From an uncultured Marinilabiliales bacterium (GTDB taxonomy: Bacteria; Bacteroidota; Bacteroidia; Bacteroidales; BM520): a stretch of DNA of 18,478 bases. A program made the position numbers and the translations under genes. Under the pieces are notes generated by a model. That model was not told the origin of the DNA. It did no database searches and worked only from the letters and a program-made list of their open reading frames with translations. Position 1 is the first letter of the stretch, and every line of letters starts with the position of its first letter. The DNA is taken from positions 1 through 18,478 of the forward strand of contig CALFIZ010000226.1 in the NCBI GenBank assembly GCA_937877575.1, in the 5' to 3' direction. Shown here piece after piece: positions 1-8,700 of this stretch.

Positions 1-1
1 G

Positions 2-175
2 GCCGAACCGCTTTTTGCCAACGACGGCGGCCATTGCATGCTGTTCCGCACCTTCGAGGGCCAATTGTGTCTCGTATTTCATTCACCCAACGGCCCAAGC
101 GGCGCCGAGCGAGCCTGCATATATGAGGTGACCGACAACGGCGAGACGCTGCTCTTGGGTAAACGAATCGTTTAA
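2..175 (+). CDS. C-terminal fragment of a probable GH43 glycoside hydrolase
   Basis: This open frame enters from the left edge and ends with TAA at 173-175, giving the last 57 residues of a protein. It reads a DGGH-containing segment, then LFRTFEGQL, then a VFHSPN stretch, and ends GKRIV. In Bacteroidota GH43 five-bladed beta-propeller enzymes (arabinofuranosidases and xylosidases) the last blade typically reads DGGHGMlFRTFdG followed by a HSPN or HqPN segment, so this is the most likely family. The substrate cannot be told from so short a tail, and the catalytic residues lie outside the window. About 57% of these 175 bases are G+C, visibly more than in the genes further right. The esterase starts 12 bases after the stop, so the two are probably co-transcribed. 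No sorting domain follows the propeller end. Confidence 0.7.
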   Translation, partial: AEPLFANDGGHCMLFRTFEGQLCLVFHSPNGPSGAERACIYEVTDNGETLLLGKRIV

Positions 176-187
176 TTTTATACCATT

Positions 188-1285
188 ATGAAACCAATAT
201 CCATAAAACAAATCATCACCATCTTTTCATTATTGCTTCTGTCAGGCACAACGCTACGGGCACAAACTGAAACATTTGAATGGCAAGGCGTTATGCGACA
301 ATACAACATGCACATACCTGCACAACATGCCGACTGCCTCCCTGTGATGTTCTTCCTCCACGGATTGGGTGACAACCTCACGCACCTTGAGCAGGAATTC
401 AACTTTACGCAACTTGCTGATGATTTCGGCTGGGCCATCGTCCTGCCACAAGCACTCAACCTCGGCTTCGGCAATATGTGGGACGTCCCCGGAATCGGCT
501 CCGGCAACGTGGACGATGAGGGGTTCATTATGTCCCTGCTCGACACTCTGACAGTCCGCCATAACCTCAACCCTGACAGCGTCTTCTTCACGGGCTTCTC
601 CATGGGCGGCTTTATGACACATCTCCTGGCCATCAAGCAAGGTAACCGCATCACCGCATGCGCACCCGTCAGCGGACTGATTACAATTCCTCTCGCAAAT
701 CTTACTCCTGTCGCACCAGTCAGAATGCTGCACATCCACGGCACTAACGACAACGTTGTTGGCTACAACGGCTACTCCATCGCCTTCGGCTCAACCCTCG
801 GCATCAGCGTGGACAAAATCATCGAATACTGGCAAAACGCCAACGGCTGCAGCGGCAACCCTCAAATCGACTCTCTACCCGATATTTACAACGACGGACT
901 TCGATTTGTGCGCTATTCATACAACTGCGACACCGACCTGCAACACCTTAAAGTAATCGGTGGCACACACACTTGGTATTTCAACGGACACGATGTCAGT
1001 TATTTGCAGATAATCCACGATTTCTTCACAGGAACCAATCTCCCATCCGCTATTGAAGACCACGACTGCATCCCCATACGCATTACCCCAAATCCCACCG
1101 ATGGTGTAATCAGTGTTGAGGCAGAATATGCCACAGAGATTACTTTGTTTGATATGCAAGGGCATATAATTCTTCGGCACCATCTGGATGCCGGTGTCTC
1201 CCATCTGGATCTCCGGCACCTATCATCAGGTATCTACACTCTTCGCACACAAAGCGGAGAAACCATGAAAGTGATAATAAAGTAG
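188..1285 (+). CDS. Secreted PHB-depolymerase/feruloyl-esterase-like hydrolase with T9SS sorting domain
   Basis: A 365-residue secreted alpha/beta-hydrolase of the LpqC / poly(3-hydroxybutyrate)-depolymerase-like group, which includes CE1-type feruloyl and acetyl-xylan esterases. Residues 1-25 form a signal peptide ending LRAQ. HGLGDN at 58-63 is the oxyanion-hole region, GFSMG at 136-140 carries the nucleophile Ser138, HGTNDNVV at 184-191 gives the likely catalytic Asp188, and GGTHTW at 258-263 gives His261, so the triad looks complete. Residues from about 296 (ITPNPTDG) to the end form a type A T9SS sorting domain, including FDMQG and SSGIYTLR. The protein is therefore probably exported by T9SS and anchored at the cell surface or released. 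Twelve bases separate it from the GH43 fragment, which favours an esterase removing acyl or feruloyl side chains from hemicellulose over a true PHB depolymerase. The fold and secretion route are clear; the substrate is inferred from context. Confidence 0.85.
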   Translation: MKPISIKQIITIFSLLLLSGTTLRAQTETFEWQGVMRQYNMHIPAQHADCLPVMFFLHGLGDNLTHLEQEFNFTQLADDFGWAIVLPQALNLGFGNMWDVPGIGSGNVDDEGFIMSLLDTLTVRHNLNPDSVFFTGFSMGGFMTHLLAIKQGNRITACAPVSGLITIPLANLTPVAPVRMLHIHGTNDNVVGYNGYSIAFGSTLGISVDKIIEYWQNANGCSGNPQIDSLPDIYNDGLRFVRYSYNCDTDLQHLKVIGGTHTWYFNGHDVSYLQIIHDFFTGTNLPSAIEDHDCIPIRITPNPTDGVISVEAEYATEITLFDMQGHIILRHHLDAGVSHLDLRHLSSGIYTLRTQSGETMKVIIK

Positions 1286-1341
1286 TGAAAAGAAGGTAAC
1301 CTGAAAAAACCACAAAACAGTATCATATTAATAATTATTTT

Positions 1342-1349
1342 TATTTTTG
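1342..1349 (+). promoter_or_regulatory. Possible Bacteroidota -7 promoter element (TATTTTTG)
   Basis: The AT-rich gap between the esterase stop and the next gene holds TATTTTTG followed by C, matching the Bacteroidota sigma-ABfr -7 consensus TAnnTTTG. It lies about 108 bases before the ATG at 1457. No good TTTG -33 box is present at the expected distance, so the match may be chance in an AT-rich gap. The rest of the gap (1286-1456) shows no ORF and no clear terminator hairpin. Confidence 0.3.
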
Positions 1350-1456
1350 CAGCGCCAACCCATATACAGAAATCACCCCAACATAATCAAACAGTGATTC
1401 CAGGGAAGGACACATTTTGGACAATAAATAATAGTATAAATTAAAAACATAGAATT

Positions 1457-2458
1457 ATGAAAAAATTAATGTTATTGATTATCTGTTTCGTTTGGGGTTC
1501 CATGGCCCAAGCACAGATCGGAAGTCTGATTCAAAGGGCAGCAAGAAGTACTGTCAGCAAAACCGTGGACAAGGTTATCGACAAAACGACAGAGGCTGCG
1601 TCAGACTCCATTGCAAATGCAATCACAAGGGAAATAGACAAAAATTATTCCACATCAACCACAAAGGAAAGTGATGAAACCACTTCCGAAGGCTACCAAA
1701 CCGTCGGAGACGTTATGATGGCTTTGCCTGAACTTCCCACAGTACAACAATTAGTAAGCTATAAGACCGCTGAGCTGGGTTCGCGAGAACTGAAAATGCT
1801 CACCAGTCCGGTAACAGTTTTTAACGGCAAAGCAGCCATGCTTTCCATTCAGGCTGCTAATATTGCCTGTCAGAAGGTGGACTCAACACAAGCCGCAGAG
1901 TGGGTTTATAAGAATACAGAAGCCATCACGGGATTGTCAAAAGAGGAAATTGACGAATTAGCCACCATGTCGGAAGATGAACAGCAGGAATACCTTCAGA
2001 AACACTACAAGGAGGGAACGGCTGAGGAAGCCATGCTGAAAAACGCCGAGGAGGCTTCCAAATACCTTGAACCACTGCAGCCGCAAATCGACCGCTGGGA
2101 TGCTGTCAATGCTAAAGTGGAAGATCTCTATGCACAAACGGACACAAAAATTAAGGCAATTTACAAAAAATACGAATCTCAGTTAGAAAAGGCATCTGAT
2201 GCCGCACGCAATAAAATTCTGCTTAAATATTATTCTGAGATAGCACCAATGCAAAGGGAAGCAGTACAAAAGGCACTTGAGTATCGTCTGAAAGAACAGC
2301 TTCCGATTGCAGAGGAAATTGAAAATGAAATGGTGAAAATAAGAACGACTCACCAGGACATGATTTCCGTATTGCTGAATTACCCGCAGATGACTTCCAT
2401 CTATTACTTTGGAGAGATAACCCGTTTAATCGACATTCCTGAGTTTTCAGAACAATAA
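1457..2458 (+). CDS. Secreted, mostly helical protein of unknown function
   Basis: I do not recognise this 333-residue protein. The first 20 residues are a signal peptide ending AQAQ. Residues 21-65 look like a long amphipathic helix rich in Ala, Lys, Asp and Thr, followed by a Ser/Thr/Glu-rich linker. From about residue 145 on, the composition (Glu, Lys, Ala, Gln with heptad-like hydrophobics) suggests alpha-helix with coiled-coil stretches, for example around DTKIKAIYKKYESQLEKA. There is no lipobox, no second membrane segment, no T9SS sorting domain, no CxxC and no evident catalytic motif; the mature part has a single Cys, in the AANIACQKV stretch. It is probably a soluble periplasmic or loosely membrane-associated protein. 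It stands apart from its neighbours, with gaps of about 170 bases on both sides, so it is probably transcribed alone. The start is supported by the signal peptide beginning MKKLMLL. Confidence 0.7.
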   Translation: MKKLMLLIICFVWGSMAQAQIGSLIQRAARSTVSKTVDKVIDKTTEAASDSIANAITREIDKNYSTSTTKESDETTSEGYQTVGDVMMALPELPTVQQLVSYKTAELGSRELKMLTSPVTVFNGKAAMLSIQAANIACQKVDSTQAAEWVYKNTEAITGLSKEEIDELATMSEDEQQEYLQKHYKEGTAEEAMLKNAEEASKYLEPLQPQIDRWDAVNAKVEDLYAQTDTKIKAIYKKYESQLEKASDAARNKILLKYYSEIAPMQREAVQKALEYRLKEQLPIAEEIENEMVKIRTTHQDMISVLLNYPQMTSIYYFGEITRLIDIPEFSEQ

Positions 2459-2542
2459 CATAACTCAAACGAAACAATTGGCTGTGCCACTATAGACAGG
2501 CAGGGCAGTTTTGTATGGGCAAAGAAGGTGAAGAAGAAAATA

Positions 2543-2576
2543 TTTGTTTCAAAATTAATATTTTGCATTACTTTTG
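2543..2576 (+). promoter_or_regulatory. Promoter of the TlpA / beta-barrel / Omp28 operon
   Basis: TTTG at 2543-2546 and TACTTTTG at 2569-2576 (followed by C) match the Bacteroidota vegetative promoter, TTTG then TAnnTTTG. The spacer is 22 bases, slightly longer than the usual 19-21. The element lies 53 bases before the ATG at 2629, giving a leader of about 45 bases. Because it lies inside the longer open frame that begins at 2515, it also argues that translation starts at 2629. The rest of the gap after the stop at 2458 has no gene; an imperfect GC-rich repeat near 2480-2512 followed by TTTT is too weak to call a terminator. Confidence 0.6.
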
Positions 2577-2628
2577 CAGAAAGAAATATTATTTGAAAAC
2601 AGAAAAAATTAAAGTTATCATACATAAA

Positions 2629-3153
2629 ATGAAAAAACTGTTATTAGTATTATTCGCAGCTCTCAGCATGACTGTCGCTGCAAACGCACAGGGCACCGGT
2701 GCTGCCGGCAAGCATCTCCCTTCTGTAAACATTAAAACCATCGACGGCAAGTCATTCAACACCAAGGACATAAACAATGACGGCAAGCCTATCATCGTCA
2801 GTTTTTGGGCTTTATGGTGCAAAAACTGTATAAAGGAACTTAATGCTTTCAACGAAGTATATGACGACTGGGCAGAAGAAACCGGTGTCAAAATTTACGC
2901 AGTATCAATCGATGACGCACAAAGAAACGCCAATGCCAAGGCTTTCGCCAATTCCAAAGGCTGGGAGTTTGAAATACTCTCCGACTCAAATCAGGATTTC
3001 AAAAGAGCCATGAATGTGGGTGACATACCTCATCTTTTCATCCTCAACGGCAAAGGCGAAATCGTATGGCAGCACACCTCTTACAGCGAAGGCGGTGAAG
3101 ATGAGGTTTACGAGATTCTCAAAAAAGTGGCAAAAGGCGAAAAAATAAAATAA
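2629..3153 (+). CDS. Periplasmic TlpA-like thioredoxin-fold protein
   Basis: A 174-residue exported thioredoxin-fold protein of the TlpA/ResA group. Residues 1-20 are a signal peptide ending ANAQ. An AhpC/TSA-like start (LPSVNIKTIDGKSFN) follows, then strand IIVSFWALW, the active site Cys64-Lys-Asn-Cys67, VYAVSID-like strand residues near 88-95, and the cis-Pro loop DIPHLFI with Pro134. Members normally reduce or exchange disulfides of envelope proteins. The CKNC dipeptide differs from the common CPPC or CGPC of TlpA/ResA, so its redox potential may differ. An upstream in-frame ATG at 2515 would add 38 residues, but that places the signal peptide internally and overlaps the promoter, so 2629 is preferred. 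The barrel gene starts 4 bases after the stop and an Omp28-like gene follows, so this is the first gene of a three-gene operon whose partners are its likely substrates or redox partners. Confidence 0.88.
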   Translation: MKKLLLVLFAALSMTVAANAQGTGAAGKHLPSVNIKTIDGKSFNTKDINNDGKPIIVSFWALWCKNCIKELNAFNEVYDDWAEETGVKIYAVSIDDAQRNANAKAFANSKGWEFEILSDSNQDFKRAMNVGDIPHLFILNGKGEIVWQHTSYSEGGEDEVYEILKKVAKGEKIK

Positions 3154-3157
3154 CCAC

Positions 3158-4858
3158 ATGAATTTCAGATATTTGCTATTGTCGGTCTTGCTCATGGGAG
3201 CAACATCGGCTATCTTCGCACAGAATTTTTACGAAAACGCCAGCATAAGCGGCAGTCTCAAATATGACGGCCAGTTGTATTTGCCGGATGATGCCATGGG
3301 TATCCCCGATTCAACACTGACAAAACATTTCGGAATGAACGCTTTCGGGGAATTGGACTATACAGTAGGGAATTTCCGCGCAGGCATGAGATACGAAATG
3401 TACACTCCTCCGCTTAACGGTTTCGACGAAAAATCAAAAGGTTACGGCATACCATTCTTCTATGCCAACTACGCCAACAAATTCATCGATGTTACATTAG
3501 GCGACTTCTACGAACAATTCGGCAGCGGACTTACTCTGCGCAGCTATCAGGAATGGAACCTCGGTTACGACAATGCCATTCGCGGCGCCAAGGTAATCGT
3601 AATGCCATACAAGGGCATAAGGTTAAAAGCCCTGACAGGCTATCAGAGATGGTTTTGGAACGAATACGTTGATATATCAAAATACACCGACAGAGGCTTG
3701 GTCTCCGGTTTTGACGGCGACATACTTTTCAACGATGTCTTCGACTGGACTTCCGAGACACAGATAACTCTCGGCGGAAGTTTCGTTACCAAACACGAAA
3801 AATGCACTGCAACCAAATATCTCAATGACACGCTTTATGAGCTCAAAATGCCGACAGACGTTGCAGCATGGAGCGGCCGGATGAACATTACCCGAGGCGG
3901 TTTCGGATTGTACGGCGAATATGCCTATAAAATCAACAATCCGTCGATAATGAATGACTTCTCCTACAATCCGGGACAGGCTCTCTTCGTAACCGCATCC
4001 TACTCGATGAAAGGTTTCGGCGTGACACTCGCCGCTAAGAGAATTGACAACATGTACTTCAAATCGACATATACCACCAGCGACAACGCAATGGACATCA
4101 ACTTCATACCGCCTCTGAGCAAGCAGCATCACTACAGCCTGCCTTCACTCTACCCTTACGCTTCGCAGCCTAACGGTGAAATGTCGCTCAAAGGCAATAT
4201 CATCTACACAATCCCGAAGAAGACCAAAATCGGCGGCAAATATGGAATGTCAATTGAAGCCGACTTCACAATCGTATATGACACAAAGAAGACAGAAATC
4301 GATGAATTCCACTATAAATCACCGTTTTTCCAAGTAGGCGACAACAAACTATACAGAGACTTCAACCTTATCGTCACCAAGAAATTCAGCAAAAGTTGGA
4401 AAGCTATCTTCACTTACATAAATCTTTACTATGACAGGGACAGGGTTGAAGGTCATACTATAGGCGAATACGGTGTTGTAAATGCCAACATCGGAATCGC
4501 AGATGTAACGTGGAAAATCAATTCCGAAAACAGCCTGCGGTGCGAAGGACAAGCTCTTTTCGTAGGTAAAAATGACAACGGAGTCAAGCAGGACCGCGGT
4601 GATTGGGCAACCCTCACATTGGAATACACCCTTCACAACAAGTGGTTCCTGACTGCCTTTGATGAATGGAACTACGGCAATCCTGATAAGAGCCAGAGAC
4701 TTCACTATTATTATGCCTCTATCGGCTTCATTCACAACGCAACCCGTATCGCGCTGTCATACGGACGTCAGCGTGAAGGCCTGCTTTGCGTCGGCGGTGT
4801 ATGCAGATACGTTCCGGCTGCGACAGGAGCATCAATATCAATCAGCACCTCATTCTAA
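3158..4858 (+). CDS. Outer-membrane beta-barrel protein, DUF6029-like
   Basis: A 566-residue protein with a signal peptide (residues 1-21, ending IFAQ) and then alternating amphipathic strands rich in Tyr, Phe, Trp and Gly throughout. It ends ISISTSF with a terminal Phe, the usual last-strand signature for BAM-dependent outer-membrane insertion. The whole protein appears to be barrel; there is no TonB plug, TonB box or T9SS tag. From its length, its start just after the signal peptide (NFYENASISGSL) and its gene neighbourhood I associate it with the Bacteroidota DUF6029 group, whose function I do not know. The mature chain has four Cys: 216, 462 and a pair at 544 and 549 (CVGGVC, followed by RYVPAATG) just before the last strand. 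It lies 4 bases after the thioredoxin gene and 21 bases before the Omp28-like gene. The barrel call is firm, the family name less so. Confidence 0.8.
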   Translation: MNFRYLLLSVLLMGATSAIFAQNFYENASISGSLKYDGQLYLPDDAMGIPDSTLTKHFGMNAFGELDYTVGNFRAGMRYEMYTPPLNGFDEKSKGYGIPFFYANYANKFIDVTLGDFYEQFGSGLTLRSYQEWNLGYDNAIRGAKVIVMPYKGIRLKALTGYQRWFWNEYVDISKYTDRGLVSGFDGDILFNDVFDWTSETQITLGGSFVTKHEKCTATKYLNDTLYELKMPTDVAAWSGRMNITRGGFGLYGEYAYKINNPSIMNDFSYNPGQALFVTASYSMKGFGVTLAAKRIDNMYFKSTYTTSDNAMDINFIPPLSKQHHYSLPSLYPYASQPNGEMSLKGNIIYTIPKKTKIGGKYGMSIEADFTIVYDTKKTEIDEFHYKSPFFQVGDNKLYRDFNLIVTKKFSKSWKAIFTYINLYYDRDRVEGHTIGEYGVVNANIGIADVTWKINSENSLRCEGQALFVGKNDNGVKQDRGDWATLTLEYTLHNKWFLTAFDEWNYGNPDKSQRLHYYYASIGFIHNATRIALSYGRQREGLLCVGGVCRYVPAATGASISISTSF

Positions 4859-4879
4859 CATATTTAAAAACAGCATTTT

Positions 4880-5695
4880 ATGAAAAGAATATTATATCTT
4901 CTACCCTTTTTGTTGATATTATGTTTTTCAGCGTGCGAGATTATTGACTCAGATGATATTCTGACGCCAATAACGGCCGACACGACAACCTACAATGACC
5001 AGCGCATAATCCTCCTTGAGGAATATACCGGCAACATGTGTCCGAACTGCCCTGATGCCGCAGTGGAAGTTGAAAAACTGATGAAGATGTATCCTAACAG
5101 AATTGCGGTGATAGCCATCCATTCCGGCGTCTTTGCCATGCCTATCCCGTCAAGGGGCTACACTGCCGACTTCAGAACACCCGTCGGAGATTCACTGACA
5201 AAATATTACGGCGTAAGTGCATACCCTAACGGTGTCATCAACAGAGCCTTAACAAACGGTAACCACCTGCATGGTTACGGTGAATGGGAGTCAATAATAG
5301 GCGGATTAGTTGCCGACACGACCCCTGCTGATGCCAACATAACAGTCAAGGTCACCCCGAACGCTGACGACAGCAGTTACAATGTCACCGTCAACACTGT
5401 CACAAAGCAATACGGAAATCTGAAATTATGTGTTTATGTCACTGAAGACAATCTCGTCTGCCAACAGGCAAACGGCACTGAGATTATTACTGATTACAAT
5501 CACGACCATGTGCTGAGATGTTCTCTCAACGGTACATGGGGAGAAACCATAGGCAACAGCTCCGAGAAAACATATAACTTGCCGGTTGCCGGAACAGGCT
5601 GGAATACTGATAATCTGAACATTGTGGCATTCATCTATGATGAAGCCAACAAAAAAGTTCTTCAGACAAAACAGGTGAAATGCCCTGCATTATAA
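4880..5695 (+). CDS. Omp28-like thioredoxin-fold lipoprotein
   Basis: A 271-residue lipoprotein. A type II signal peptide ends in the lipobox CFSAC with Cys19 as the acylated residue, followed by Glu-Ile-Ile-Asp. A thioredoxin-like domain begins near residue 42 (RIILLEEYTG), with the motif Cys54-Pro-Asn-Cys57 and a cis-Pro loop SAYPNGVINR (Pro116). A beta-rich C-terminal half follows, with a VAFIYDE stretch near the end. This arrangement is that of Omp28-related proteins of Bacteroidota, named after Porphyromonas gingivalis Omp28 and usually annotated as outer-membrane proteins. The intact CxxC and cis-Pro suggest it can form or exchange disulfides. It is the last gene of the TlpA/barrel/Omp28 operon. 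Its stop is only 10 bases from the stop of the convergent nuclease gene, with no room for a strong independent terminator. Confidence 0.85.
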   Translation: MKRILYLLPFLLILCFSACEIIDSDDILTPITADTTTYNDQRIILLEEYTGNMCPNCPDAAVEVEKLMKMYPNRIAVIAIHSGVFAMPIPSRGYTADFRTPVGDSLTKYYGVSAYPNGVINRALTNGNHLHGYGEWESIIGGLVADTTPADANITVKVTPNADDSSYNVTVNTVTKQYGNLKLCVYVTEDNLVCQQANGTEIITDYNHDHVLRCSLNGTWGETIGNSSEKTYNLPVAGTGWNTDNLNIVAFIYDEANKKVLQTKQVKCPAL

Positions 5696-5705
5696 CGGGG
5701 TATCC

Positions 5706-8700
5706 CTACAAATACATCTTTCCGCACAACAAACGATAATCACAATATTTGCAATGCTTATCGTTTGACGTACCCTCAAACGGCTTATCGAGATCAAACA
5801 GTTCATCATTCAGGAAGTCCGACAATTTTTCCCTGAATTCATCGGCACAATCCCTGAAATCAGTAAGCATGTCCCGGCCAAAAGTGATGCGGGCATCATA
5901 ATTTTCGGCATCATTGCACTGTTTGATGAATATTATTGATGGCATGATATGAATTTGAGCGTCATTAGCCCATCCGATTTCAGGATACTGAACAGTTTTG
6001 CCTTCCAACTCTTCCTTGATTGCCTGCGAATAAAGAAATGTCTGAAGCACATACTTCGGCATCTTATCCTTCTCCGCATCATACAAGTCATCTATGGATG
6101 CAATCTTGGCATCATCCGACTGTTTTCCTCCTGTCTTGTAGTCCACAACACGAATGGCAGGCCCCGTTCCCTTATAGTTTTCGATAAAGTCCAACCTGTC
6201 GATGATTCCGCCGATAAACAAGTTGTATTCTTCCCCCTGTAAATTAACTTTCATAATGGAATAATGATACTTCTCCATCTGCAAAATGCGAAATGGAGAC
6301 AGTATCTTGTCTATCTCAACAAGTCGTTGCAGATATTCCGCTATAACCTTACGAGCTATAACAAGTTCACCGACATAATCGCCGACTTCGGAGTCTTCAC
6401 ATTCAAAAATTTCCTTCCTAAAAGCCTCATCCACAGATAAATCTATAAGCCCTTGTTTTACATGCTGCTCCAACAGTTCTCGGGTTATCCGACAATCCGG
6501 GGCACCATCTGTAATCTTAGTGTAAAAATATTGTGCTGCGGAATGGAACACCGTGCCGAACTGATTTGGCTGTATGGCGGAACTGATTTCATCCTTGACG
6601 CGCATCCCGGCAACATTTCTGAAATAAAATTGAAGAGGGCAGTTAAGATAATTATTGATTGATGACAACGACAACAGCCGGATAACCTTCTGCTTCGTAT
6701 CCGCTTTTCCATCAGCCGACTGCTTTTCATAGACTTTGCCGTTTGCCGAATGTAAAACGGCTTTAAGAATTTCAGGAGTTTTCTCAATCTTCTGAATCTG
6801 TGATTCCGCAAAACTATTTTCCGTGCTGAAATCCAAATGCAAGGTCTTTATGTCAAAATCCGTTTCTGCCAGCAACTGTCGCATAAAACGCGACATTTCA
6901 CACTGTCCCATGTCACTGCCTGAAGTAGGGAACATAAGTGTGATATGGTTGGCACGCTGTAACAAACGGAAAAAGATGTATGCATAAATGTTGACCTGTT
7001 CCTGTTCGGTAGTAAGTCCGAACGGCTGGCGAAGGCAATACGGCACAAGTGAATTGTTCCGGACACGTTTTGGCAGAACACCGTCGTTAGCGGAAAGCAA
7101 CAGAATGTTGTCGAAGTCGAGGGAACGGGTTTCAAGCACACCCATCACCTGAAGTCCTTCCAACGGTTCCCCATGAAACGGCACGGATTGAGTCCTAAGT
7201 ACCTGCTCAAGGAGACGGCATGTGAGTTTGCGGCCAAAATCCAATTTCATGCTGCGCAGCTTTTCAATCGCCAGATGTGTACGGTACAATGCCTCGGCAT
7301 ACAGCGCAAAATAAGGATTGGTAGCACTGTCATTACCGTCACCGGACTCAGCAGCCGGATTTGCATACCGGTCAATAACGGAATCCGCGTCCGCATTGGC
7401 TTCAGATTCAAAACTCTTGCAGTTGAAATTCTCAAAGGATGCCAACACATTGCTGTCAAGATAGTCAAGCATGGATTTGCCGTCATCGCCTGCAATCTCC
7501 TTGTTCCACAACGTGTCATCCTTCACGGTGAAAGGATGGTGTAGAACCTTATTGTAAAATGAATAATAAAAATACCGGTTTACGGGTGCATCATCCTGTA
7601 ATGGCTGTGGTGACGTTGCATACTGTGTATCCTTGGACGACCGCACACCTTTCAGTTGCAAATCAGACAAAGCGACGATGTAACTCAGCACGGGAGTGTC
7701 GCTCAGTTTATACCCCATCGTAATGTTGATTTTGTCATCGGTAAGCACCTCAAGCACCTGTGGAAGCATTGACTCATCAGCAAGAATCACTGCTGTCTTG
7801 GTCAAGTCGGCTTTATCCTCATACCGCGTAATCCACTGCGGGACATAACGAGACTGTGCATTGACAGAATCAGTCTTAATATACTGAATGTCAATGTTAT
7901 ATTGCGTATTGTCTATTGTTGGCTTATAGGCATTAGGCATTGTCTTCAAATACTCCCGTATGAACTTACCGGAATCGTAAATCAGATGCGACAAACCTTC
8001 CGAATCGGCAGTTAGTCTGTCGTCATAATCCCAGTAAAACAAAGCTGTGGCACGAGAGTTCACTTCATCAATGAGTTTGTGTTCCACTTTTGTCAACACA
8101 TTGAACCCGACGAAAACATAAGTTTTGCCAGTATTGAGACTGTCGAGGTGATTTTCGACCACATCACGATAAAGCGCACCTTTATACAACAGGCTGTCTT
8201 TCTTCAAGGTTTCCCTAAGCGAAGAGTAGATTTCAGGCATAGCGCGCCAAAGTTTGATAAATCGTTCCTTGGCCTTTTCCTTTTCATCGGTTGAGAAATT
8301 CCTGAAATATGTTTTCAGTGCTGTTATCTGATCTTCGCTCAAAAAATCCGATGTGGCTGAAAGCTGATTCCAATCTTCCATATATTTGAACAGTTGTTTC
8401 ACATCAACCATCTGATTGTCAATATCATCGAGATCATCCATGATAACTTCCCCCCAACCATAGAATTCATCTATAGTTTCATTGGAGTTCAAGGCTTTGC
8501 AATAGCAGTCATACAGTTTGCAAACGCAAGTTATCGGGTCAATTTGAGTATATGGCGAAAGGCGCAGAAACAGTTCGCTGATAGTCTGATATTGAGGAGC
8601 CCATACCGGTTTGTCGCTGATTCTTGTCAGCTCCTGATTCAGAAACAGACTTGCACGCTTGTTCGGGAACACCATCACCACATTGGTCATATCGTTTTGA

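Noticed and set aside
178..753. Long open frames on the - strand opposite the esterase gene, and many similar ones opposite the AddAB-type genes
   Set aside because: They are shadows of well-supported genes, with no recognisable domains, signal peptides or sensible composition.
1180..1220. Direct repeat CATCTGGAT and mirrored GGCACC/GGTG segments
   Set aside because: They lie inside the esterase sorting-domain codons, are very short, and the residues there fit the domain without special explanation.
2480..2516. Imperfect inverted repeat followed by TTTT as a terminator of the 333-residue protein gene
   Set aside because: The stem is only about 4-5 bp with bulges and a large loop, too weak to annotate.
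5696..5705. Bidirectional terminator between the convergent Omp28-like and addB-like genes
   Set aside because: Only 10 bases separate the stops and no hairpin is apparent across the junction.
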